From: Microbacterium sp. Nx66
GTDB taxonomy: Bacteria > Actinomycetota > Actinomycetes > Actinomycetales > Microbacteriaceae
NCBI RefSeq assembly: GCF_904066215.1
Contig: NZ_LR880474.1
Location: 248,001-312,000 of the forward strand
Direction: 5' to 3'
Length of the DNA stretch: 64,000 nt
Shown here: piece by piece, positions 19,191 to 28,055 of the stretch
Position numbering within the stretch: position 1 is the stretch's first letter
How the letters are laid out: each line of letters starts with the position of its first letter
The notes under the pieces: generated by a model
Database searches by the model: none
What the model was told of the DNA's origin: nothing
The model's input: only the letters and a program-made list of their open reading frames with translations
Translations under genes and position numbers: made by a program

Positions 19191-22100
19191 CCGACATCGA
19201 GACCACCGAGGTCACGGCGCAACCGACGCCGATCACGGACGCGCGCGAGGGGAGGAACGCCGTCGTCGCCGAGGTCCGCCGGCGCTGGCTCGGTCCGCAC
19301 GGCGGTGCGACCGAGGTGCTGCATCGCAGCCCGGTGTACGCCTATCTGGTCGGCACGCTCTACCCGGTCGAGCAGGGGGCGGCCGCTGCCGTGGAGCTCG
19401 AGGATGTCGAAGACACGGTCGGTCCCGTCTCGGACGATGAAGGGCTCGAATGGGAGACCGAGCTGGCGGCGGGCGAGACGGAAGACGCGGAGGCCGAGGA
19501 CCTCGGCGTCAACCTCACCGGCGCGTTCGGCTGGGCTCCGGCATCTATGGGCGTCTCTTTCCTGCACGCGGGATCCGCGCTGCGTGTCGATCTCGCCGCG
19601 GGGGTGTACGAGAAGAACGATGACGACGACTGGGTGAGGCGCCCGCTGACGGGACCGGAGTTCATCGAGGTCGGCGCGAGTTCGAGCACCCCCGTCTTCG
19701 AGGGCCGCGCCACGCTGTCGTGGAGGTCGCGCCGATTCGACGGACGGTGGTTGACGACAGTCGCGCTCTCGAACTCCGCCGAGGTCGGCGCGGGCGAGGC
19801 TAAGCGGGATGCCGAACTCTGCCTGTTCCAGGTCGAATTGGCCTGCACGGATGAGACGGGTCTCCTGCCCTATCCGCAGACAGGCGTGCTGGTGTCCGAC
19901 GACGACAAGGAACTCGCATTCCGTTATCGGGACAAGCCGTCCTTCGCCATCGGACACGGCGTCGCCGTGGAATGGTCACCGGAGACGGCACCCGTGACCG
20001 TGCGCACGACCACGATCCCCGAGACCGAAGTCAGCGCGATCCGGGCGAAGCGCGGCTCAGGTGATGCCGTGCGCATGCGGTGGTTGGCCGATGAGTCGGT
20101 GTCGGCTGCCGACCTCGTCGACGGTCTCTCCTCCGTTGCGCGCGACTATGCGGCGTGGATCGAGGGACAGGCTGCCGATGCCTCCGCGGTCGCGTCGGAG
20201 GACAGAAAGATCGCCGATGACATCGTCGAACGGCAGAAGCGCGCGCTCGCTCGGATGGAAGAGGGCCTCAGGCTGCTTAGCGACGACGCGCAGGTGCTGC
20301 AGGCGTTCCGGATGGCGAACACGGCCATGCGGTGGCAGATGCTGCGTCAGCGCAAGGTCGTGGACAAGGAGACGAGATACGGCCGCCGGCTCTTCGAGGA
20401 TAAGGGGGCGGATGAGCCGACCTGGCGCCCGTTCCAGATCGGGTTCATCCTCAGTTCACTCGCTTCCACCGTCCACGATTCCCATGACGATCGGGAACTG
20501 GTCGATCTCATCTGGTTCCCGACGGGCGGGGGAAAGACCGAAGCCTACCTCGGCCTCGCCGCGATCGAGATGATCAGACGTCGGTTGGCGCGCGGAGTCA
20601 AGGGCGGAGGCATGGCCGTGCTCACGCGCTACACGATGCGTCTTCTCACCGCGCAGCAATTCCAGCGAGCAGCCACGCTGATCTGCGCGCTCGAACTGAT
20701 GCGTCTCGACGATGAGCGGCTCGACGGTATGCCCGACTTCTCGATCGGCCTCTGGCTCGGTAATACGACGACCCCGGGCACGTTCAAGCAGGCCGAGAAG
20801 CAGCTGCGGGAAGTGCGCCAGCAGAGCAAGCCGGACAACCCGTTTCAGTTGCTGCAGTGTCCCTGGTGCGCGACGCCGATCATGCCCAAGCACAAGAGTG
20901 GGAAGGATCGCGCCTACGGGGTCAAGGCGGACGCATACGGGTTCGAGTTCTTCTGCCCCGCCGATGACTGTCCTTTCTCTTCCACGCTTCCGGTGCAGGT
21001 GGTCGACGAGGGCATCTACGCGAATCCTCCCACCATGCTCGTCGCGACCGTCGACAAGCTCGCGCGCCTCGCGTGGATCTCGGACGGCGCTCGTATGTTC
21101 GGCATCGACACGGTCTGTGATCCGCCGTCACTCGTGATCCAGGATGAGCTGCACCTCCTCTCCGGGCCTCTCGGGACGATCGTGGGCGTTTACGAAGCAG
21201 CGATCGGAGCGCTTCTGCAGTGGAACGGCACAGCCCCGAAGGTTGTGGCGTCGACCGCGACGACGCGCGCGTCGAGAGAGCAGGTCAGGGGTCTGATGGC
21301 GAAGAGGGTCGAGGCGTTCCCGCCCGCAGGTCTTCGTGCGGAGGACAACCACTTCTCCGAGCCTGATCCCGAGGCGGCCGGTCGCCTGTACCTCGGAATA
21401 ATGCCGCAGGCGCACACGCCGTCGTGGGCCATCGGTCAGATCGCGACGGAGCTGCTCGACGCGCCGGTGTCGACCGGCCTAGAGGGCATGGCGAAGGATC
21501 GCTACTGGACCCTCGCGGTGTATCACAACAGCCTGCGAGAGCTCGGCAGGACCGTGACCATCCTTCGCGACGACGTGCAGAGCAACCTGTTCCGTCGCTC
21601 GGGCGGCGACCGTCCGACCCGCGTGATCGGACCGGACGGTGTCGAGGAATTGAACGGCAATGTGCCTTCCGCGGAACTCGTGCGCCTTCTGGAGCGGCTC
21701 GAGCGTGGTCCCGAGGATCCCGAAGTGATCGACGCCCTCGCGACGACCAACATCATGTCGGTCGGCATCGATGTGCAGCGCCTGGGCGTCATGCTCGTCA
21801 ACGGTCACACGAAGACCACCGCCGAATACATCCAGGCGACCTCGCGCGTCGGGCGAGGATCGACACCGGGGCTCGTCGTGACGATGTTCAGAGCCGGGAA
21901 ACCGCGTGATCGTTCGGTGTTCGAATCATTCCAGGCCTACCACAATTCCTACTATCGGTTCGTGGAGCCCTCGAGCGTCACACCCTGGTCGCTTCAGGCT
22001 CGACGTCGTGCACTGCATGCCGCGCTGGTGATACTCGTGAGGCACGGAGTCGGACGCAACGGCAACGCGGATGCCGCCCACTTCGACCCGGACTCGGCCG

Positions 22101-22384
22101 GCGTCAAGAAGGCGGTCTCCCTGCTGAAGCAACATGTCCTGTGCGCGGATCCACGCGAAGCCGTGGAGGTCGGCAAGGAGATCGATGACGCGGTGCTCCA
22201 ATGGGTCGAGGCCAGGGAGCGAACTGAATCGGCCGGCAAGTCCCTCGTCTATCAGTCCAAGAACCAGGACGAGCGCTTGCTTCGGCAGTTCACGGAGCCC
22301 GGCGTCGGTTGGCCGGTGATGAACTCGATGAGGAACGTGGACAGAGTCGTGAAGGTGCGGGCGAAGGGAGAGCGGAATGGCTGA
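19187..22384 (+). CDS. drmA: DISARM helicase DrmA
   Basis: An SF2 helicase of 1065 residues with the DrmA style of motifs. Walker A is FPTGGGKTEAYLGL (~447), motif II is IQDELHLLSGPLG (~653, DELH) and motif VI is ATSRVGRGS (~885). A zinc-type insertion between them has CPWC followed by CPADDC. The N-terminal ~400 residues are acidic and beta-rich. DrmA with DrmB forms the core DISARM complex, which binds and unwinds incoming DNA. The ATG overlaps the stop of the preceding gene by 4 bp, and its own end overlaps drmB by 8 bp. The family call is based on the Walker/DELH contexts and on the neighbouring drmB. Confidence 0.88.
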   Translation: MTDIETTEVTAQPTPITDAREGRNAVVAEVRRRWLGPHGGATEVLHRSPVYAYLVGTLYPVEQGAAAAVELEDVEDTVGPVSDDEGLEWETELAAGETEDAEAEDLGVNLTGAFGWAPASMGVSFLHAGSALRVDLAAGVYEKNDDDDWVRRPLTGPEFIEVGASSSTPVFEGRATLSWRSRRFDGRWLTTVALSNSAEVGAGEAKRDAELCLFQVELACTDETGLLPYPQTGVLVSDDDKELAFRYRDKPSFAIGHGVAVEWSPETAPVTVRTTTIPETEVSAIRAKRGSGDAVRMRWLADESVSAADLVDGLSSVARDYAAWIEGQAADASAVASEDRKIADDIVERQKRALARMEEGLRLLSDDAQVLQAFRMANTAMRWQMLRQRKVVDKETRYGRRLFEDKGADEPTWRPFQIGFILSSLASTVHDSHDDRELVDLIWFPTGGGKTEAYLGLAAIEMIRRRLARGVKGGGMAVLTRYTMRLLTAQQFQRAATLICALELMRLDDERLDGMPDFSIGLWLGNTTTPGTFKQAEKQLREVRQQSKPDNPFQLLQCPWCATPIMPKHKSGKDRAYGVKADAYGFEFFCPADDCPFSSTLPVQVVDEGIYANPPTMLVATVDKLARLAWISDGARMFGIDTVCDPPSLVIQDELHLLSGPLGTIVGVYEAAIGALLQWNGTAPKVVASTATTRASREQVRGLMAKRVEAFPPAGLRAEDNHFSEPDPEAAGRLYLGIMPQAHTPSWAIGQIATELLDAPVSTGLEGMAKDRYWTLAVYHNSLRELGRTVTILRDDVQSNLFRRSGGDRPTRVIGPDGVEELNGNVPSAELVRLLERLERGPEDPEVIDALATTNIMSVGIDVQRLGVMLVNGHTKTTAEYIQATSRVGRGSTPGLVVTMFRAGKPRDRSVFESFQAYHNSYYRFVEPSSVTPWSLQARRRALHAALVILVRHGVGRNGNADAAHFDPDSAGVKKAVSLLKQHVLCADPREAVEVGKEIDDAVLQWVEARERTESAGKSLVYQSKNQDERLLRQFTEPGVGWPVMNSMRNVDRVVKVRAKGERNG

Positions 22385-24158
22385 GTCGACGGTGAAGACG
22401 ATCCGAGCATCGGAGACTGTCGCCCCCTACGGGCCGGGAGCGATCGTCGACATCCTCGGTCAGTCCTTCATGGTGCCGACGGGTGATCGTTGGCCCTCGC
22501 CGAAGGTGCGCGAGCGCGTGGAGTCCGACCGTCTGGCCGATGCGCTGCACGTGCAGGAGCTGTGGGCGGCTCCTACGACGCACGAGCCGGAGAAGGGCTC
22601 CGTGCCAGGTCTGGAACTGGTCAGGTTCCCCGGCTGGTTGTTCTGTCAGGTCTGTCGACGACTGATCAAGTGGAGCGCGAGTCTCGAGACGGGCGGAGTG
22701 CCGCACTGCACTCAGGTGTCCTGCGACGGACGTCTGGTGCCGATGCGATTCGTCCTCGTGTGCACGGAGAACAGTCACCTGAGCGACGTCCCGTGGGCCG
22801 ACTGGGTGCACCGCGGATCCGAAGGAGAATGCAAGTCGGCGGAGAAGCTGCGGTTCAAGACGCTCGAGGGCGCGGGTGACGGTCTCAGCAGCCTGCAGGT
22901 GTCGTGCGACGCATGCGGATCACGCCGCTCACTCGGAGAGCTGCGCCGCGATGCTCTGGCCAAGGACGGATTCAAGTGCACCGGCACGCAGCCGTGGGAG
23001 TACGAGTGGACCGGTTGTGGGAAGCCGCTCGACGCCCAGCAACGTGGGGCCACGAGCCTGCATTTCAGTGAGACCGTCAGCGCCATCGACATCCCACCGG
23101 TGCCGAGTCGGGCGTCGGAGAACGAGGACGCCATCCGCGGGCACGCGATGTTCGAAGGGCTTCGGGGAGCTCCGTCACCGGTACGCGACGTCATGATCAC
23201 GCAGATGGTCGCAGACCTCGGCGTGCCGGCCGCTGAGATCGAGGCGCTGCTGGAGGTCGATGACTCGCCCGGCGAGCGCCGGGAGATCATGAGCACGCTC
23301 CAGGCTGACGAGTTCGAGGCATTCGTGGGCGCTGTGACGGGGAAGACTCCGACCGAGGACTTCGTCACGCGTGCGATCAAGTTGCACCCGAAGGGCATCG
23401 ATGCGGTCGACGGCGTCGTCGCGCGAGTGAAGGACGTGGTGCTGATCGACCGCCTCCGCGACGTGCGCGCCGTGCGTGGCTTCCGCCGCTACTCGCCGGA
23501 CGCTACGGCGGTCGCGGCGGTGCCCACGCAGTCCTTCGAGAAGACGTGGTTGCCGGCCGCCGAGGGATACGGCGAGGGCATCTTCATCCGATTCGATCCC
23601 CCGGCCGTCAAGAGATGGGCGGATCAGCCGGCAGTGCAGCAGTTGGCGGCCACGCTTCTCGATCATCAGAACCACTCTGTGCTGGGTCGGCGGCTTCATC
23701 TGGCTTCCGCCGAGTACGTGCTGCTCCACTCCTTCGCGCATCTGCTGATGCGCGAACTCGCGTTCACCAGCGGGTACACAGCCGCCTCGCTCAAGGAGCG
23801 CATCTACTGCGAGTCGGAGGGTGACTACGGCATCTTCATCTACACGACCACGTCGGACGTCGAGGGCACTCTTGGGGGACTTGTGAGGCAGGGTGAACCG
23901 GACCTCCTCGTCGAGGGCATCGTGGCGGCGCTCCAGCAGGCCGCGTGGTGCCCGAACGATCCGGTGTGCTCCGAATCCGAACCGCAGAGCATCGACGGCC
24001 TCAACCTGGCTGCATGCCACGCGTGCAGTCTTGCCCCCGAAACGTCGTGCGAGTCGTCGAACCTCCTACTCGACAGGACTTTCGTCGTCGGGGGCGGAAA
24101 CGTGACCGGGTTCTTCGGTCCCGTTCTCGACACCCTTCTCGGGCAACGGGTCGGGTGA
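22377..24158 (+). CDS. drmB: DISARM DUF1998 protein DrmB
   Basis: A 593-residue DUF1998-domain protein. The N-terminal half has several cysteine pairs (FCQVC ~90, HCTQVSC ~115, CDACGSRRS ~180) consistent with zinc binding. The hallmark helix LLHSFAHLLMRELAF followed by SGYTAASLKERIY lies at about 450-478. The C-terminal cluster CPNDPVC, then NLAACHACSL, is also typical of DrmB. DrmB is the partner of DrmA in DISARM. The start overlaps drmA by 8 bp. The last 93 bp are also coding on the opposite strand (vsr). No drmC (phospholipase D-like) gene follows, although it normally comes directly after drmB. Confidence 0.88.
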   Translation: MAESTVKTIRASETVAPYGPGAIVDILGQSFMVPTGDRWPSPKVRERVESDRLADALHVQELWAAPTTHEPEKGSVPGLELVRFPGWLFCQVCRRLIKWSASLETGGVPHCTQVSCDGRLVPMRFVLVCTENSHLSDVPWADWVHRGSEGECKSAEKLRFKTLEGAGDGLSSLQVSCDACGSRRSLGELRRDALAKDGFKCTGTQPWEYEWTGCGKPLDAQQRGATSLHFSETVSAIDIPPVPSRASENEDAIRGHAMFEGLRGAPSPVRDVMITQMVADLGVPAAEIEALLEVDDSPGERREIMSTLQADEFEAFVGAVTGKTPTEDFVTRAIKLHPKGIDAVDGVVARVKDVVLIDRLRDVRAVRGFRRYSPDATAVAAVPTQSFEKTWLPAAEGYGEGIFIRFDPPAVKRWADQPAVQQLAATLLDHQNHSVLGRRLHLASAEYVLLHSFAHLLMRELAFTSGYTAASLKERIYCESEGDYGIFIYTTTSDVEGTLGGLVRQGEPDLLVEGIVAALQQAAWCPNDPVCSESEPQSIDGLNLAACHACSLAPETSCESSNLLLDRTFVVGGGNVTGFFGPVLDTLLGQRVG

Positions 24159-24602
24159 CCTCCGTCGCACTTCCCTGACGATCCGGGCGGCCACGTCATG
24201 TGCGTCCGTCCGGATCTCATGCTCCCAGATGCGCACGACCGACCAACCTCGTTCGCTGAGGACACGGGTGGTGTCGGCATCGCGAGCTCGATTCGCCGTG
24301 ACCTTGTCAGACCAGAACGTCGCGTTCGATTTCGGAGACTGATGGTGATCAGGACACCCGTGCCAGAAGCAGCCGTCAAGGAACACAGCGACCCGAGCCC
24401 GTCGGAACAGAAGGTCGGCGGTGCGGCGCAGGTCTCGCTCAGGACGAGCGCTGACGCGATATCGGAGACCGGACCGATGGACGAGGCGTCGTACGAGCAT
24501 CTCCGGTCCCGTATCGCGTCCACGGTTAGCGCGCATGCTCGCTCTCGCTCCCGGACTGCTCGCCCACGAATCGGATCCCGCGGATGCCGGCGACGTCTCC
24601 AT
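24066..24602 (-). CDS. vsr: Very short patch repair (Vsr) endonuclease
   Basis: A 178-residue Vsr family protein. It shows the family order: a Ser/Trp-rich start, RGRDTGPEMLVRRLVHR, an RRTADLLF strand with the active-site Asp, VAVFLDGCFWHGCPDHH, and GWSVVRIWEHE. Vsr nicks T:G mismatches made by deamination of 5-methylcytosine and usually accompanies a cytosine-5 methyltransferase, here the divergent gene 76 bp away. The ATG at 24602 is the outermost start; MRANRGRDT, about 22 codons in, is an alternative. Its hydrophilic C-terminal tail is encoded opposite the last 93 bp of drmB, giving a convergent overlap. Confidence 0.9.
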   Translation of the reverse strand: METSPASAGSDSWASSPGARASMRANRGRDTGPEMLVRRLVHRSGLRYRVSARPERDLRRTADLLFRRARVAVFLDGCFWHGCPDHHQSPKSNATFWSDKVTANRARDADTTRVLSERGWSVVRIWEHEIRTDAHDVAARIVREVRRRSPDPLPEKGVENGTEEPGHVSAPDDESPVE

Positions 24603-24677
24603 CCGTCAATACTGCAACGTCGTAGGATCAGATCGACCCGTTCTGCACTGCGGGTCTCGAACGCCCGGGAGGCACCG

Positions 24678-25745
24678 TTGGGGAACGCCATCACCGTCCT
24701 CGACCTATTCGCCGGCGCAGGTGGCCTCACGCAGGGGATGCACGAGGCATCGTCGAGATTCGATGTCGTGCGTGCTGTCGAGAAGGACCGAGACGCGGCC
24801 GCGACCTTCGCGCTCAACCATGGGGAGGGCATCACCTTCCAGGGGGGGATCGAGGATTGGCTGCAGGATGAAGTGGTGCCGTCGGTCGACATCGTCGTCG
24901 GCGGGCCGCCGTGTCAGGGCTTCTCGACGCTGGGGAAGCAGAACGTCGAAGACGAGCGGAACACTCTCTGGAGGGAGTACGCAGAGACGATCATCCGCGC
25001 GCAGCCGAAGTACTTCGTGCTCGAGAACGTCGCGGTGTTCGCCAAGTCCCCGCAGTTCCGAGCACTCACGGAATCAACGGAGAGCAACGGCATCCTTCGT
25101 GACTACTCGTTCGAATGGGATGTGTTGAATGCAGCGGACTTCGGCACGCCTCAGGCGCGCAGGCGCGCGATCCTGATCGGGCGCCATCGTGACATGCCGG
25201 AGACCGGACTGCCGAAGCCCAGCCATCATCGTGACGAGCACATCAGCGTGGGCGAGGCCTTTTCGGGCATCTCGCACGGGGTTGGCCTCCATCTCGATGA
25301 TCGTCGCGTCAAGATCGACGGCCGTGATCACCGCGGTTGGTGGTCATCGCGAGAGCTCCACGTCGGGCGTGACTACGCCGACATCTCACTTCGACGATTC
25401 GCGGAGATCCCACCGGGCGGCAATCGCTTCGACCTCCCGGATGAGCTTCTCGCCCCGTGCTGGCGGAAGCATAAGTCCGGCTCCGGCGACGTGATGGGTC
25501 GGCTTCATCTCGACAAGCCGTCGGTGACGATCAGGACCGAGTTCTTCAAACCGGAGAAGGGTCGTTATCTGCATCCCTTCGCCGACCGTGCCATCACGCA
25601 CTATGAAGCAGCAGTGCTGCAAGGGTTCCCTGTCGACTACCGGTTCGCGGGTTCTCGTACCGCCATCGCCCGACAGATCGGCAACGCCGTGCCGATTCCG
25701 TTGGGCAGGGCGATCGGCAATCTGCTCGCTGATGCGCTGATCTGA
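24678..25745 (+). CDS. dcm: DNA cytosine-5 methyltransferase (DrmMII/Dcm type)
   Basis: A 355-residue C5 cytosine methyltransferase. All key motifs are present: DLFAGAGGLTQG (I), GGPPCQGFSTLGKQN with the catalytic Cys (IV), FVLENV (VI), QARRRAILIGRH (VIII) and QIGNAVPIPLGRAIG (X). I chose the TTG at 24678 because GGGAGG lies 6-7 bases upstream and family members begin just before motif I. The frame stays open to 24198, but that stretch is antisense to vsr. In class 2 DISARM a 5mC enzyme (DrmMII) provides self-marking; with vsr beside it, this could equally be an independent Dcm/Vsr pair. Confidence 0.9.
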   Translation: MGNAITVLDLFAGAGGLTQGMHEASSRFDVVRAVEKDRDAAATFALNHGEGITFQGGIEDWLQDEVVPSVDIVVGGPPCQGFSTLGKQNVEDERNTLWREYAETIIRAQPKYFVLENVAVFAKSPQFRALTESTESNGILRDYSFEWDVLNAADFGTPQARRRAILIGRHRDMPETGLPKPSHHRDEHISVGEAFSGISHGVGLHLDDRRVKIDGRDHRGWWSSRELHVGRDYADISLRRFAEIPPGGNRFDLPDELLAPCWRKHKSGSGDVMGRLHLDKPSVTIRTEFFKPEKGRYLHPFADRAITHYEAAVLQGFPVDYRFAGSRTAIARQIGNAVPIPLGRAIGNLLADALI

Positions 25746-25827
25746 GGACGGCGCAAGCCATCCGCGAGTCGCCGCACGCATCAAGTTGACCCAGCATCAA
25801 CGGAACTAGATGGATGTCCGGCCGTGC

Positions 25828-26121
25828 TCACCACTCATCAACGATGTGCGTGTCCGATTGCTCAGGACCTGCTCGCTGCATCGCGAGCGCGGTGCCTTTG
25901 GAGGTGAGGAACATGCCGTCCTCCCGCGCCCACCGCGTACACGTCTCGGCCCACTGAGCCGACGACCTGCCGCCGACGGCCGTGACAGTCCTGGCGATCG
26001 AGTCATCCTGTCGGCGCAGGTGGGCGTAAAGCGGTCGGATGGAGGGAATGGCGTCAGCAGACTCGTGACTGCACGCGCTCGCGAAGCTGAGCCGTAGACC
26101 GCGATCGTGAGGTCGCGGCAA
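25828..26121 (-). CDS. Small hypothetical protein or gene remnant
   Basis: An open frame of 97 codons. The middle and end (RTVTAVGGRSSAQWAETC, then WAREDGMFLTSKGTALAM) have the composition of a real helical protein rather than an antisense shadow, but I recognise no family. No clear ribosome site is seen at its ATG. It may be the C-terminal remnant of a larger decayed gene. Confidence 0.25.
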   Translation of the reverse strand: MPRPHDRGLRLSFASACSHESADAIPSIRPLYAHLRRQDDSIARTVTAVGGRSSAQWAETCTRWAREDGMFLTSKGTALAMQRAGPEQSDTHIVDEW

Positions 26122-26208
26122 GTCGCCCGTTGTAGCGCGGCGTCGGCTACGTTGCGTTCCTCGGCGGCCTGCCGGTGCCCTGCGGGTCCACTTCCAAGGC
26201 TCGTCTTT

Positions 26209-26434
26209 CTAGATGTCGTCGAACAACACGGGGATCCCGAGCCGCATCGCGTCCCACTTAGCAGCGTTGCGCCTCGTAGGGCGAACGTGCGGCAGATCTC
26301 ATTGCCACGAGGAGCCGGTGAAGTGGCGAGGAGCATCGGCTTCGCTGCCATGGTTCGACTACATCGACCTGGTTCGCGCGGCAGGTTTGCGCGACGGTCC
26401 CGATGTCGAGTCAGCGCACCGGCGTCGAACAGGA
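26209..26434 (-). pseudogene. Possible frameshifted BRCT-like remnant
   Basis: Reading leftward across three frames gives VVLFDAGALTRHRD, then VAQTCRANQVDVVEPW, then AAKWDAMRLGIPVLFDDI and a TAG at 26211-26209. The order (GALT, a G/NxVDVV strand, then GIPVL before the stop) is suggestive of a C-terminal BRCT domain like that of exonuclease/DNA polymerase III epsilon-type proteins. At least two frameshifts would be needed. This is pattern matching by eye and is weak. Confidence 0.25.
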
Positions 26435-27937
26435 CTACTCGAGTCCGCCGGTCAACCGCCCGTGCATCGTCCCGCTCGAGTCATTCATCCCGACGATCTC
26501 CACCGTCTTCCCCAACGCCTGATACTTCGTCTCGATCGCATCCAACGCCGCAACGGTCGACGCATCCCACACATGCGACCCGGACAGATCAACCACAACT
26601 CGCTCAGGATCCGACGTATATGAGAACAACGTCGTCAGATCATTGCTCGACGCGAAGAACAACTCCCCCTCGACGACGTACGTCACCACACCGCCAGCCG
26701 GCCCCAGAACCCGACGAACCGAAACGAAGTGCGCCACCCGCCGCACGAACAGCACCGACGCGACCAGCACCCCGCCGACAACCCCGACAGCCAGGTTGTG
26801 CGTCACCAGGACCAACGAAACGGTCGCCACCATCACGAACGTCTCACTCTTCGGCATCCGCTTCAGCGTCGACGGCCGCACGCTGTGCCAGTCGAACGCC
26901 CCGATCGCGACCATGATCATCACGGCCACGAGCGCCGCCATCGGGATCGTCCCGACGAAGTCGCCGAACACGACCACCAGCAGGAACAGGAAGATCCCGG
27001 CGCAGAACGTCGAGATGCGGGTCCGCGCGCCTGACGCCTTCACGTTGATCATCGTCTGACCGATCACCGCGCATCCGCCCATGCCGCCGAACATCCCGGA
27101 CAGCACGTTCGCGACGCCCTGCCCCCACGACTCGCGCGTCTTGTTCGAGTGGGTGTCGGTGATCTCGTCGACGAGCTTCGCGGTGAGCAGCGACTCCATC
27201 AGCCCGACGAGCGCGACCCCGAGCGCGAACGGCGCGATGATCGTGAACGTCTCCCACGTCAGCGGGACGTTCGGGATGAACAGCGACGGCAGACTCCGCG
27301 GCAGCTCACCCTGATCGCCGACGGTCGGCACCGTGATCCCGAAGGCGAGCACCACGCCCGTCACGATGATCACCGACACGAGCGGCGCCGGCACGATCTT
27401 GGTGAGCTTCGGCATCGCCAGCATCACGACGATCCCGAGCGCCACCAGCGGATACACCAGCCACGGCACGTCGATGAGCTGCGGGAACTGCGAGCTGAAC
27501 ACGAAGATCGCCAGTGCGTTCACGAACCCGACCATGACGCTGCGTGGGATGAAGCGCATCAACTTCGCCACGCCGAGCACCCCGAGGCTCACCTGGAAGA
27601 TCCCGGCGAGAATGACCGTCGCGATGAAGTAGTCGAGCCCGTACGTCGGCGCGACGGGAGCGATCACGAGCGCCACGGCCCCGGTCGCCGCGGTCACCAT
27701 CGCCGGCCGCCCGCCGAGGAACGCGATCGACACCGCCATGATGAACGACGAGAATAGTCCGACCTTCGGGTCCACCCCCGCGATCACCGAGAACGCGATC
27801 GCTTCCGGGATCAGCGCGAGTCCGACGACGAGCCCGGCCAGCACCTCCCGCGTCAGCAGTCGCGGGTTCTTCAGCGCATCGAGCACCGAGGGGTGGGCGC
27901 GATAACGGGCGCGGTCGTCGACCGTCGTTGCAGACAT
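26435..27937 (-). CDS. SulP family inorganic anion transporter with STAS domain
   Basis: A 500-residue membrane protein with roughly ten to twelve hydrophobic segments between residues 30 and 410. It begins the SulP core with LAGLVVGLALIPEAIAFS and has the conserved GGMGGCAVIGQTMIN loop. The C-terminal ~90 residues form a STAS domain (VVVDLSGSHVWDASTVAALD). SulP proteins move sulfate, bicarbonate or other anions across the cytoplasmic membrane; the substrate cannot be read from sequence. It stands alone, next to the degraded border of the defence island. Confidence 0.9.
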   Translation of the reverse strand: MSATTVDDRARYRAHPSVLDALKNPRLLTREVLAGLVVGLALIPEAIAFSVIAGVDPKVGLFSSFIMAVSIAFLGGRPAMVTAATGAVALVIAPVAPTYGLDYFIATVILAGIFQVSLGVLGVAKLMRFIPRSVMVGFVNALAIFVFSSQFPQLIDVPWLVYPLVALGIVVMLAMPKLTKIVPAPLVSVIIVTGVVLAFGITVPTVGDQGELPRSLPSLFIPNVPLTWETFTIIAPFALGVALVGLMESLLTAKLVDEITDTHSNKTRESWGQGVANVLSGMFGGMGGCAVIGQTMINVKASGARTRISTFCAGIFLFLLVVVFGDFVGTIPMAALVAVMIMVAIGAFDWHSVRPSTLKRMPKSETFVMVATVSLVLVTHNLAVGVVGGVLVASVLFVRRVAHFVSVRRVLGPAGGVVTYVVEGELFFASSNDLTTLFSYTSDPERVVVDLSGSHVWDASTVAALDAIETKYQALGKTVEIVGMNDSSGTMHGRLTGGLE

Positions 27938-28055
27938 GGAGCTCCAGGGGAAGGCGCCTCAGAGAGGAGGCAGACGTTCCAGCCTACGCGCACGGTTCAG
28001 CCTCTCCTCCGGTGCGGGCTTGGCGCCTCGGACGCTGTCGCCTGGGCAGTCACTC
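27938..28055. other. Short intergenic region upstream of the SulP gene
   Basis: It contains an A/G-rich GAGAGGAGG patch on the plus strand and nothing that I could assign as a promoter with confidence. Both flanking genes read leftward, so it should hold the SulP promoter and perhaps a terminator for the 28056 gene. Confidence 0.3.

Larger units (their letters stand above)
25746..26434. other. Gene-poor, apparently decayed stretch at the island border
   Basis: About 690 bp lie between the methyltransferase stop and the SulP gene end. No ORF here has an intact family signature in either direction. The minus strand holds two possible remnants, listed separately. I saw no tRNA, direct repeats or integrase that would mark an attachment site. 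Confidence 0.5.

Noticed and set aside
24198-24677. Upstream extension of the cytosine methyltransferase frame
   Set aside because: This part is antisense to vsr, and the TTG at 24678 has a good ribosome site just before motif I.
26107-26916. 269-codon plus-strand frame rich in Arg, Pro and Thr
   Set aside because: It runs antisense into the SulP STAS domain and is low-complexity.
26640-27760. Arg/His/Asp-rich frames on the plus strand
   Set aside because: Complement of the SulP gene; no independent support.
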